A stretch of DNA of 64,000 nucleotides from Lotus japonicus (lineage: Eukaryota; Streptophyta; Magnoliopsida; Fabales; Fabaceae): contig NC_080042.1 of the NCBI RefSeq assembly GCF_012489685.1, positions 54,736,066 through 54,800,065 on the forward strand. The letters run 5' to 3'. Position numbers and translations under genes: made by a program. Below, piece by piece: positions 9,473-20,173 of this stretch. Positions within the stretch are counted from its first letter, which is position 1. Each line of letters opens with the position of its first letter. The notes beneath the pieces were generated by a model. That model had not been told where the DNA came from, searched no databases, and worked only from the letters and a program-made list of their open reading frames with translations.

Positions 9473-10858
9473 TGTTGAAAGATTTTTTCTAAACTAATAC
9501 TACTTTCAAAATCCTCAAGATTCAATTGTAGTATAGCATAGGGTTTTGTCGTATCCGCAGGGAATTGCTAACACAAATGCCGTTCTTTAGTAAAATTACC
9601 CAAGCAATAGATTTTCAAAAGGTTGATAATTGTTTTGGTGACCAAAACACATTCAAATTAAACAAAGCGAGAGTAAAACGATTGATATCAAGAGAGAAAG
9701 CTGTTGGAATTGGAGTTCACCGTTTAACTATTAGTGTCCTATGATTCTATATGAATATTCATTCCTATCCATGATTCATCTACACCATTTCTACCCTACT
9801 TCATTGATTCCTCACATGAGTGGATATCTATAACTTACTTTCCTAAACATTGATTCCTCACATGCATAGAAAAGCTAAGTTATCTTTAAGCTCAGATGTT
9901 TAAGGGACTAACAAACCTAACTCTATTCCTAGCAATTAGATTTATTAGATGATTAACTCTAGGTCGGACTCTAGACGACGTAGCTTCCGCTCTTACACCG
10001 AATCAATCGATATGTTCTAGGTGCGCAAACTAAAACATAGCATTAAGAACAAGAGAAAACCATTGAATCATGTAATAGAAACGATATTTTCATATAGAAA
10101 TCAAGAAGAACAAATCATAGTTAAAGGCTACATCCAAATCCAACAAAGAAACTTAGCAACCCATATCCATGGATTGCTTACAAAGCTTACAAGAGGAAAC
10201 TAAGGTGAAAGCGGTGACCCGTGCCATCCTCGGTGTGTCTCCAGCACGATGGATGGTGGATCAAAGCTCCCAAAGTTCCTTTCCTTCTTCTCTATGCAAT
10301 TTTCTCTCTAAGAGGTCCAAAATATGTCAAGAGATGCCTCAATTCTGATCTTGTCGAGCCTTTTATAAAATAGGGCAACAGTTTCGCTTAAGCTGATAAA
10401 GGTGTCGCTTAAGCGAGCAGGTTTCTTCACCTTCAGGTAATGTCTTTGGCTTAAGCGAGACCAATTCTCGCTTAAGCCGAATTGTCTTCCAGAACCACTG
10501 CTACTGCCATGTAATTTGGCTTAAGCGAGGCAACATTTGGCTTAAGCGAAGTTCAATATATCTGCCACTGCTACTGCCATGTAGTTTGGCTTAAGCGAGC
10601 CAACTTTTGGCTTAAGCGAACTTCAATATTTTTAGCCCCTTTTGATCTTCAAATGGTTGGATCTTCTTGACTTTTCTCCTACAATAAAAATGAAAGAGTC
10701 TAAATGATAAAACTAACGTATCTTACATTTATCTATATAAAAACTATCTACTTACTAAATTAACCTTATTGAGGGATAATTTGAAAGATAACGTACACAT
10801 TTAGAACAGATAAGTGCCGAAATTAATATAGAAAATCAGGTAAATTTGACACTTATCA
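9473..10858 (-). repeat. 5' LTR of the 9-kb element (1386 bp)
   Basis: Partner of 1858-3221. It keeps all four palindrome pairs and an extra T at about 10015. TSD ATCAC follows at 10859-10863. A minus-strand TATA box lies at about 10358-10373. Confidence 0.95.
10387..10616. repeat. Array of paired CTTAAG palindromes in 5' LTR U3
   Basis: Cores start at 10387/10408, 10450/10471, 10520/10541 and 10590/10611. All four pairs have 21-bp internal spacing; pair spacing is 63, 70 and 70 bp. This is the intact version of the array shortened in the other LTR. Confidence 0.9.
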
Positions 10859-10863
10859 ATCAC

Positions 10864-11340
10864 TTCTTTAGATGATGTTTTATCTTGTGCTTTTTGATAT
10901 TGATTATGTTGTAGAGTACATTTTTTTTTAATAATGATCATGTCTTTTTTTAATACGCTAAGAATTTTATCAGACCATGATCCCCTAGCTGAAGACTTCT
11001 TCTGTCTATATCCCTTCTGATAAGAGTATAATTTTGTAGACCTAGTATAAGTGCACCTTCATGATTAACATATAATATATGCACATTACTTGTGATATTC
11101 AAATTTTTATTTCATTTCTTTTGTGCATTACTCTGATGACTTAGCTTAGTTATGACCTCTTACATTTATTTGGGTTTTCAATGGAAAAGTGTTTAATTCT
11201 TCATTTTTCACTTCTATGACCCTTTTCACTAGAACAAGTTATATTTGAAGCTACAGGTATCAGAATGAGATAAATGATATGTCATTGGAAGGATAGAAGA
11301 AATATACACAACTTTCATGTTGAGCTCCTCTACTTGACCA
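10864..11340. other. AT-rich stretch, nothing recognised
   Basis: Right flank of the 9-kb insertion, continuous with 1434-1852 before insertion. No coding potential or element ends seen. Confidence 0.4.
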
Positions 11341-11744
11341 GTATCAAACGTGGTCAAAATCTAGTTCCAATCTTGTTGTCACTAGGACTTGCAAGTCTGA
11401 CTAATTTGGGCCAAAATGATCCTAATTTGCGATACATAACTTTGAATTGGGCTCTATCTGAAATCATACAAAGCTAACTTAAAGCGCTACAACTTTGAGA
11501 ATGAACTTTTATGTTGATACGACCACTAAGGAGGTCCCTCAAGTATCAAACGTGGTCAAAATCTAGTTCCAATCTTGTTGTCACTAGGACTTGCAAGTCT
11601 GACTAATTTGGGCCAAAATGATCCTAATTTGCGATACATAACTTTGAATTGGGCTCTATCTGAAATCATACAAAGCTAACTTAAAGCGCTACAACTTTGA
11701 GAATGAACTTTTATGTTGATACGACCACTAAGGAGGTCCCTCAA
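11341..11744. repeat. 202-bp tandem duplication
   Basis: 11341-11542 is repeated as 11543-11744, with no difference that I could see. The unit starts GTATCAAACGTGG and ends GGAGGTCCCTCAA. It lies at the 5' side of an LTR-like sequence with a downstream TATA box, so it may be a U3 repeat. Confidence 0.9.
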
Positions 11745-12680
11745 GGCTCTGAAGCTGACTGATGAATTGGACCAACTAAATATTGAGCTGCTCATTCATA
11801 TTGGGCTTGGACCTGTGAGACATCTAAAGAATGAGAAAGGAGCTCGAATATGCACCTGTTTCCCCTATAAATACCAGTGTTTTGGGCTAGGTCAAGCTTC
11901 TTGACACTTTGGATGCTTTACACTAATTTTCTACAATCCTAATTTTTCATAATTTCATATACTTTCGTTTCTCTTTATTTCTCTGAGTTTTCACCCTAAT
12001 CCATGGGTTGCTAAACTCCTTCATCAATCTTAGGGATTTGGATCTTCATTTATATTCAAACTTGATGTTCCGTTATTGATAATATTTTATCTTTCTATTT
12101 AAGTTGATTTACTTTCTTTCACTCCGTGCTTGGAATATTCTTTTGGTTCATTACCGATTGAATTCAAAATTAGATTTTATTTTAATTATCTATCTAAGCC
12201 AGTTGGGATCAGTGAAGCGATTGTGGATTTTGTTTTCTAAAGAACAGAAATCTCTAACACCAATTGGTTGCTAATTTTGGGATTTTGGGAAGAAGATTGT
12301 TCTTTTACTCAGAGGGGCAATGAATCCTTCTTAACTTGAACAAAAAAAATCAAGACGATTGTCTAGTAGAGAATCTAGATCTTCCAACTCATGATTATGA
12401 GTTGAGATTCGACCCAAGACTTTGATAAAAAGTAAAATAAATATTTTCTTACCAATGAAAGTTTGTTGCACTTGAATGATTAAAACCTAACGATTGACGC
12501 TTTCCTTCCTGAATTCTTAAATCACTTTTATTTACTGCAGACAAACAATCAAACAACCCCCTATTTTTGCTACAGTGTTCTACTCTATTGCGTTTACTAA
12601 CTCACCAAGTCCTCGAGATTGATATTGGTGTTGTACACCTTCTACCACACTCTTTGCAGATTTAACTTTGATACGCATCA
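11745..12680 (+). repeat. LTR remnant, probably solo or truncated
   Basis: A plus-strand TATA box (CCCCTATAAATACC) lies at about 11866-11880, followed by a T-rich leader. The end (12671-12680, ATACGCATCA) is a plausible LTR terminus. A block with CCAAGTCCTCGAGATTGATATTG near 12605-12627 resembles the U5 end of some plant Ty3/gypsy LTRs. The left boundary is probably within or left of the 202-bp duplication; I found no TSD and no PBS. Confidence 0.45.
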
Positions 12681-13030
12681 GCGACAATGTGTTCGTCACT
12701 TCTCTTGATCTTACTGAGGAAATGACTTCATTGGTTGATTGTGCTCAACTCCACAACGGGTGATGACCATAACTGGAAGCGGAAATAAGTTTATTGATTC
12801 CCACAGACGACACTAATTAATCAATGCAAGTCTTACCAATCACACTATAGGATGAGTGTAACTCCTTTGATGCATTGTTGAGCTGTGATTTTCTACTGGT
12901 CGTATGAACTCCTCCATGGTGGTCTCCGATCAATGTATGTGGTGCTTCAGGGATAGAAGGGGGTACTTTCAAAGAGACTCTGACGTCTAAATTAATTAGA
13001 TAGATATTTAATGGTGGCATACGGAATAGC
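12681..13030 (-). mobile_element. Degenerate 5' end of a Ty3/gypsy element
   Basis: Around 12797-12815 the minus strand reads AGTGTCGTCTGTGGGAATC, a decayed version of the PBS at 1091-1110. To its right the sequence looks like an old LTR: the block GGGGGTACTTTCAAAGAGACTCTGACG at about 12960-12986 resembles LTR blocks known from legume Tat-type elements. The assignment rests on memory of the motifs. No intact LTR end was found. Confidence 0.35.
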
Positions 13031-15840
13031 TAATATGTACCATATTTAGGTTCATGTGACATCGCTCAATAACCAATGGCTTAACTTGGTGTTAGGACGA
13101 TTGTTGAATCTTTGTGGAATTCATCCTTCACTGGTCGCTTGGGATACGTTGTGAACCTCAACCAGATCGCCCTCGAGCTTTGTGTTCTAACCCTTGGAGA
13201 TTATTGAGGAAAAACACTTATGCTATGTTTGCTTGGAGGGAGGAGTTCTTTCCTTTCCCCTTCCCCTCCCTCCAACCAAACAAAACCTTAACGTTCACGC
13301 GTGAATTGGCAATCCTAGTCAATAAAGGAATGGGATACTCACTCTTGGTTGGGTAGTTCATCGTTGCTAGCTAAGCTAGGTTGGATCTCAAATTCTGGGC
13401 CATGAACTTTAGCCCTTAAGTCTATTTTGGATACTAATTAAATTCATATAAATTTTATTAAATTTGGTGTGAGAACTTTAAAATGAATCAGAAACCATAT
13501 AATTCAACGGATCTTATAATAGAATTTCAATTAATAAAAAAGTTTTAAAAATCTGTTACAAAGTATTGAACACTTTGAATGCTGATATGAAACTTAACCA
13601 ATGTTGAACTGAAACCTGTCCACCACTCATATCTGTTCATTGTATTAGTGACAACTCATTATCCCTCGTTTTGTTCCTTTCTAATCCCTGTCTGATACCA
13701 ACGGAAGCACTTTTCTAATTGTGTCTACTCCCATGCTGGATACGTTTTCTATAATTTTGCTTCCATTTGGCAATTGGATCCCCAAGAGGCATCTCTTTGA
13801 CAGGACATTTGTCAATTAGTTAAAAGTACTTTTATTTGATTTGTTTTAAAATGTCATTTTCTTTCGGTTTTTATTTTGTGCAGCCTCTTTAGGTGAAAAA
13901 AGGGAAATGTAGTATTTTTTTCTTATTTGATTAAAATTAAAACGTAAAAAATAGATAAAATGAATTGTTTTTTGGGTGCAAAATTAAATAATTGAATTGC
14001 CAAAAAAAATTTCTGCTCCCAGGACAAGGAAATGACAAAAGGACAAAAGCACGGAACTTCAAGTTTAACCCTGTCGAGTTCCACAATACACTTTTTAAGT
14101 ACATATTTTAACACACTTATAATAATTATTTTGTACTTTAAAAAAATGTATTTTAAAAAGTTGTGGAGTAATTTAAAATGTCAACCCATTTTTCTCACTT
14201 TTAAAAAAATGTATTAACCTTTCAGAACATAATTTAGTCATTATAAATTTGTAAGGATGTGTCCCTAAAAGATGTTGCTAAAACAATTTTACACCGTCAA
14301 TGCATAGAAATTAAACTCATTTTATTAATCATTTATTACTTAATATTTACTTAAAGAAGTGTCTTCCTCTTTAATATAATTTATCTTTCGATGAGTAAAT
14401 CTTCTTGAATCTGAGTAATACCGTTACGAGGGTTACAAAAATTTAATATCTGTATTTACCGTAACTCAATAGAGTAACCTCTTTCAAACAACAAAAATTT
14501 TAGAGTAAACTATCTACCAAAAAAAGAAAAACTAGAGCAACTTCGTGTCCCTTGATCTATGTGCATGTTTGCAACTTTGCATGCACTGTTTGATTTTTTT
14601 AATCCACAAAATAAATGGAGATAAATCTTTCTTCTCATTTTTTTTTCTGTACCAAGTATTTACCATACTTTATTTTTTGCAAATCGAATAATCCACTTGT
14701 GCTTAATGAATGCTAAAGATTATATTGAATTCATTTAAATAATTTCAATTAAATTTTTTATGAAAACATGTCTATTGAACACACTTATTTAAATTTTTAA
14801 ATAATATTAAAGAATTAAAAAAAATTCCCTTAAAAAGTGTTAATTTAATTTGTTTGGGATGTAGTGACTATACTTCCCAGCATATGACTTTTCCGCAGTT
14901 CAATTTTGTAATCTCACTTTTCCAAGAATATGGTTTTTTATTGCGAGTCCAACATCTTATTTGTAAATCAATCAATACTTAATTATATTGGAATATATTT
15001 TAGGACTATTTTAAATATTTATTCGTTTTTCTCAATAAACAAAGGATATGTATGAGAAATATGTTTTTATATGAGTGCATTAACTGATTAAAGTAATTCA
15101 TGACCGTTAAATCTAATTATTAATGGTCAAAATTAAAACATGAGAATGATATTTTTAAATTGTCATGTAACTATGAAATTATTTTATTCTTAATTATTTG
15201 TAATTAAACCTAACAGTCTTTAATTATTGTTGTTTCATATAAAAACATATTTCTCGTGAGATAAATACCTATATCTTTACGTAAGAGTTACTCTCAATTT
15301 CTCCCAATACAGTTTTTAGGTAAGGGAATAAAAAAATTTGATGAATAGAGTAATTCTCAACAATGCCTAGTGGACTAGCATTCTGCAGTTACTTGTTCTT
15401 TTGCTTTCATAATTTGTAGTATCAACTTCTTATTGCTGTTGACTTGTACCGCTTAAAGGTGTACTTTTTGGTCCACCGCCTTAGTGGTTGAATGGCCGGT
15501 CGATGGTATGAAAGTGGGCTTGAATGGAAATGCGGTGATAAATTATTTTCTTTTAAATTAGTGTATACAAGTAATTTTTTTTAGAATGTGTGCTAGCATG
15601 TACTATGTGGTGCATGCTGTGAAGTGTGAAATATGTTTCATTTCTATGAAGGAAGATTAAATATTCAATCTTGTGAATATGGAATTAAGTGACCAATTAC
15701 TACAACACATTTGAAAAATTTATTATGAGAAAATATGTAGTTCTTATCTGATTTTTATTTTTTCTCATATATTCATGTCATCCATCTCAAATTAAATAAT
15801 ACAACTAAATTGCATCAAAAAAAAAATACAACTAAAACAA
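13031..15840. other. AT-rich intergenic sequence
   Basis: No ORF of interest, no RNA gene, no clear element. One short inverted repeat (about 13227-13282; arms like GTTTGCTTGGAGGGAGG and CCTCCCTCCAACCAAAC) could form a hairpin or be a small MITE relic. The rest is low-complexity A/T sequence. Confidence 0.5.
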
Positions 15841-16708
15841 GCTACTTCCTTTCTACTTTGACATAACTTGTTTCTCTAATCCCTCTCTAACCCCTCCTCT
15901 CTCAACATTCCTTTCAGTAAACTCCAAGGCTTGGCTAGGTTGCTATCGCGTCGCCACTCACGCGGTAGTAACTCCCTTCCTATTCTCTTTTGCTTTAGCT
16001 TTTCTCTTTTTCGTTTTCCCTCCTTCTTTCTGATGTTGCTTCGACCTTCCCTTGTCTGTAGCGTGTTATAGGAGATACATTATGTGGATTTGTGTTTGTT
16101 CTCTCCGGAACGACGTCGTGGATGTTGTGCTCCCCGATCCCTTCGTTCTTCCGATGTCCAAAGTTGCTGCTTGCTCCTTATTAGAGGTGCTCTGATCAGG
16201 TTTTGGCCTACTCAGATCTTCAGATCTGTGGTGGTTGATGGGTCTTGTTAGGTGTGTTTGGATTTTTTCTCAGATCTTCCCTGGAGGGGTTTGTGTTAGC
16301 TGTGGAGTGTGGATGTCGGTGTTTGGATGTGGGTGGGGTGCGGTTCGGCTTGCGTGTAGGTGGTTGAGGCCTGTTTTTTTATAAGTCGGTACTCTTGGTC
16401 GTGTGGTGGTATGTACTCCTCCTTCTTTGTTTGGTTCGTGGCTGGTAGAGATGTTGATGTTGGAGCCTTGGTGAGGCAGGGCTCGTGTTGGAACAGGTCA
16501 AATCCGTTGAGATCGTCGGTATTGGGGTTTGGCGGCACTTCTTTCTGCTCTTTTTTCTCCTATTCAGGTGAGGTATATTGGTCTTGAGTAAGTGCTAAAC
16601 CTGGTGGGTCCTTTGGTGAGGCTCATGTTTTTTATTCTTCTTTCCTACTCCTTACCCCTTCGATTTTTTGTTGCACTTAGTCGTGTTTCTTCCTTTGAAG
16701 TTGAGTGT
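15841..16708. other. GC-richer, T/G-skewed segment, unassigned
   Basis: Base composition changes abruptly from the AT-rich left side. It may be an untranslated leader of a retroelement, but no domain, PBS or LTR end supports a specific call. The short ORFs here show no recognisable protein. Confidence 0.3.
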
Positions 16709-17088
16709 TGTTCTGTACTAGGGCAAGCTTACGTAAGAGAAAGACAAAAAGTAAACCCTAGCAGAGCACTAAAATAGCAAAACTACCATAAAAGGAATAT
16801 TCTCCTTAATGCTGAAAAAGTTGGTTTCGTACAAGTGGATGACCTCCCCTTTTATAGAGGGGGTGGTCATGATATGGATCTTTCCTATATTTGGGCCTGA
16901 CAATTAGGGCCCAAATCCCCGTACATATAAGACAAATCCAAAGGAATCTTCCAGCTGGCTTGTGGGTCCATCACCTAAGGGAGGGTAATGAAGCTCGTCA
17001 TGTTGCCTTTCCCGCCTTGGCTATCGTCATTGGTTTATTGTTCATTTTGGGCGGGACATAATCTTCTTTATGTCCCGCCCAGTCCACA
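16709..17088 (-). repeat. LTR, first of two in tandem (380 bp)
   Basis: Runs TGTTCTGTAC...CAGTCCACA on the plus strand. It is followed after a single A by a second copy that differs at about two bases. A minus-strand TATA box (CTATAAAAGGGG) lies at about 16848-16860. It belongs to the same LTR group as 1112-1433 and 59530-59849, judged by the shared end CAGTCCA and the inverted GGGCGGGAC/GTCCCGCCC block near the end. No PBS lies on its left side, so it is not the 5' LTR of another element. Confidence 0.8.
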
Positions 17089-17089
17089 A

Positions 17090-17469
17090 TGTTCTGTACT
17101 AGGGCAAGCTTACGTAAGAGAAAGACAAAAAGTAAACCCTAGCAGAGCACTAAAATAGCAAAACTACCATAAAATTAATATTCTCCTTAATGCTGAAAAA
17201 GTTGGTTTCGTACAAGTGGATGACCTCCCCTTTTATAGAGGGGGTGGTCATGATATGGATCTTTCCTATATTTGGGCCTGACAATTAGGGCCCAAATCCC
17301 CGTACATATAAGACAAATCCAAAGGAATCTTCCAGCTGGCTTGTGGGTCCATCACCTAAGGGAGGGTAATGAAGCTCGTCATGTTGCCTTTCCCGCCTTG
17401 GCTATCGTCATTGGTTTATTGTTCATTTTGGGCGGGACATAATCTTCTTTATGTCCCGCCCAGTCCACA
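17090..17469 (-). repeat. LTR, second of two in tandem (380 bp), probable 3' LTR
   Basis: Near-identical copy of 16709-17088. Directly to its right the minus strand reads TCTTGGGGGCA before the LTR start TGTGGACTGGG. That is a convincing polypurine tract, making this the 3' LTR of a minus-strand element whose internal part lies to the right. Confidence 0.8.
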
Positions 17470-18204
17470 TGCCCCCAAGACATGAGACTCGAGTAATTGA
17501 GTCGAAATGTCTTTATCGTTACCCAGTAGTTCGCCTCTATTGTTTATTCATTCATCGCCATTTTTCTTTCGTTGTTACATCGCCATTTTCACGCTTCTCC
17601 ACCTTTGTTGTCGTTTCAAAGATATGTCGCCTTCAGTTATAACCGTCAACCACGTCTTTTCAACTGACGCACGTATCCTTATTTTCCGGGATTTCGTCAT
17701 CATTTGTTATAAATGCAATCTTCAGTTGTGCGTCTCGAGGAGTACGTCTTTTCGCTTCCCACCTTTTCGAATTTCAAATCCCAAAATCCCACGATCTTCC
17801 CCCATTCGTTCTCTCTCCTCCTTTCTCTCTATAAAAACCCCTTTTCACTTTACATTTTTCACTTTCTTAAAACTTTTGCCCTGAACCTTTTCACCGCAGC
17901 TTTCATTCTCTTCTTTGAACTCCGGTGAACCCTTTCTTCCTCCGGCCGTCGTCATTGCGCGGTGCTCCCCTTTCTTCCGGTGAACTCCGGATCTCGTTTT
18001 AATTAGTGAGTCGTCGCTTTTTCTTCCTTGTCTCAGGCCGCGATTGGGTTGGGGTTCTTAGTCTCGGTTTGTTTTTCATTCAGAAGTTGTATCTCAACTT
18101 TCTGGTAGCAGTTGGTTGGGTGTTTGGTTGGGGTTTTTGAGCTGCACGACTGGGTTTTTTCGAATGGTGCTCGCATTGGGGTTTTCGCGTGAATTTTGTG
18201 AAGT
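17470..18204 (-). mobile_element. 3' internal region of a Tat-like element with an antisense promoter
   Basis: Follows the polypurine tract at 17470-17480. On the opposite (plus) strand there is a strong promoter-like site, CTCTATAAAAACCCC, at 17827-17841, followed by a CT-rich leader. Some plant Tat-lineage elements carry an extra ORF in antisense between pol and the 3' LTR; this arrangement fits that. The downstream part is cut at about 18205 by another insertion, and no intact antisense ORF remains. The assignment is inference. Confidence 0.45.
17827..17841 (+). promoter_or_regulatory. TATA-box promoter, antisense to the host element
   Basis: CTCTATAAAAACCCC is a near-ideal plant TATA context, with a CT-rich stretch downstream where transcription would begin. 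No usable coding region follows before the insertion at 18205. Confidence 0.5.
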
Positions 18205-19965
18205 TGATCAGAGTAGTACAAGAAATGGAGGTTTGAATTGTGTCATCCAAAAACTTGGATTTCTAAACGATTGAAAGATTTATCATCTTGTTTGGGATCG
18301 TTTGGTGCAACGGAATTATAAGAGCAGAGAAGGAGTCAATGAACATCATCATTTTTATCTTGGCTCACCCTCTGAACGATGTCTACATCCAGTCCTTGGC
18401 TAAACCTAGATTTCACTAAGCACAAGTATCAAAGACTTCTCCATACAAGTATTCTTGTATGTGTCTCTTCAGGCATTGCTGAGTATTCTTTGACACTGCC
18501 TCTCCAAGCAAACCAAATATTCATTGTCCTCTGACTCTTCAGGAAATTACAAGTATTCTTTGTCCCCTTCCTCTTCAGGCAATTACAAGTATTCTTAGGA
18601 CGTCTCCTATAAAAAGTATGTAGGAATTCTCCTTAAACAATCTTTCTCAAGATTATTTCCTCTACAGTTATCTCTTCTAGAAAGAGTGATGATAGATACA
18701 TTTCAGTTCATGAATCATAAAGTATTTTAGGAGTGAGGTTTGACTCTAAGACTTATATTTTATGTTCTATTCATGAGAGAGTAAGTAAGAGATTTGACTC
18801 TTAAGAAAATCTTCTCTTCATGTTGAAGCAAATGATGTTAATGATCGTTTCTGAAAAGTAAGCATTGAGGCTTCTTTTCTTTTTTAGCGCAAAGGCTTCT
18901 TCTTGGTGAGCATCAATTCTAATTCTACAAGTCTTCAGATCTTTTCTTTATACTCCTGAATCTCCGGTGAGAGAAAGATAGCCGTTGGAGCGTGTTCTTC
19001 ACAAATCTTCTTAATTTGCATTGTCCTTTGTCAGAACATGTGATCTTGACGTTACAAGACTTTTTTATGAAGCTATTCTGAGCTCTTCTCCAATTTCATT
19101 GCAACGATCATTCTTCAGGCTTTGTATCTTTCATCATGTGATAGACTTTGTTTCAATTAGACAATATGTTTTCATTGCTTTTCTGCTTCTGTCGTCTTTC
19201 CTTTCTTCAGACGATCATTCTGCTTCATTTATTCTTCATGTTGGTCACTAGGAGTTTAAAGCGATAAGCTTTGACCCATCACTTGAAGCTTTTTTTAAGG
19301 AGATGGATTGTCTTGATAGTGTGTTTCCTGAATGAGATAAATGCGAGTACGCAAAGACAATAAGCTTTATTCCATGTCTCCATTTCTTGTATGAGAGAGA
19401 AAGGTAGCTTGATCTTGTGGTCGTTGTGCTTGTTTCCTTGATCAATGTGCTTCATAGTGTATCACTTGATTTCTTGCACTTGACTTTCTCCTCTAGCTTG
19501 TCAAAGATGTAATTCAAATTCAGTTGGTGCTTATTCTCTAGACATAACTTCAATTCGTTTAGTCTTTGAGATAGATGATGAATATAGACGTTGAGTGTAG
19601 TCTTCTCAAACGATCTGATTTCTTTGGTTGATCTTGCATGAGTTGACTTGAAGCTTTGACTTTTCTTTTAAAGACAATCTTTTGAAGCTTCGACTTTTAA
19701 TTTTGTAGATTGTCTTGTGTCTTGATCCCTTCTCTTACTCAGATTATATAGCCCATTTGACTTTTCTTTGCTTGTATCGTTTGTCTTTGTTCATTTGACC
19801 TTTCTTCTCTTGTCTATACTTCTTCTTGCATAGTGTTGCACATTAGATATTAGACATTGAGGGATGTGAGTCATGAGTGTTGTTTTCTTGAAATATAATT
19901 TATGTGAAACTTTAGACATTTCACTTATACTCTTAAAATTGTTATCATTCAAAATATGATAGACG
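18205..19965 (-). mobile_element. Long copia-type LTR-like element (minus copy)
   Basis: On the minus strand it shares a colinear set of motifs with 26360-29396: a start with an AATGAT(A/G)ACAA block, Lys-codon-rich filler, a degenerate ~36-bp repeat with GAATACTTG and GCCTGAAGAGG, then AGTCTTTGATACT, AGGACTGGATGTAG and GGTGAGCCAAGATAAA, and an end with GACACAATTCAAACC. The closing motifs resemble the R-U5 end of long legume copia LTRs. Boundaries are approximate (the left may be TGATCA at 18205); no TSD was found and no coding region is present. Confidence 0.55.
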
Positions 19966-20173
19966 ATGTATTCAGCGTTTGAATTTAACATTTTGGTCAG
20001 GTATTTTTTGATTTATTAGAGGTTTTTGGGAGGGTTTTTGTTGTGTTTGCTGAGATTTAGTCACCCTTTTGGTCGACCAGTTTACTGCACCCATGTTGTT
20101 GAGAGAGATTGTTTCTCAACATTTCCTATAGATTTATATGTATGTATTTCTTCTTTCTAAACCCAAAAAAATG

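Larger units (their letters stand above)
1858..10858 (-). mobile_element. Complete non-autonomous Ty3/gypsy element (gag-protease only)
   Basis: All boundaries are visible. LTRs lie at 1858-3221 (3') and 9473-10858 (5'); the ends on the plus strand are TGTTGAAAG...ACTTATCA. The TSD ATCAC is at 1853-1857 and 10859-10863. A tRNA-Asp-type PBS abuts the 5' LTR, and a polypurine tract abuts the 3' LTR. The internal part holds one gag-protease region (9319-6580) followed by ~3.3 kb without coding capacity. No reverse transcriptase, RNase H or integrase is present, so it fits the class described as large terminal-repeat elements with GAG (TR-GAG-like). The LTRs differ at roughly ten single bases plus a 21-bp and a 1-bp indel. 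It therefore inserted recently and must have been mobilised in trans. Confidence 0.95.

Noticed and set aside
12100..12680. Host gene 5' region with TATA box at 11870
   Set aside because: The leader and its end look like LTR R-U5 sequence and no ORF follows.
16296..16777. Possible coding exon in the GC-richer segment
   Set aside because: Short ORFs in different frames without similarity to known families; more likely an untranslated retroelement leader.
20096..20121. Short inverted repeat (GTTGAGA...TTTCTCAAC) as a terminator or element end
   Set aside because: Isolated hairpin without neighbouring gene or matching second end.
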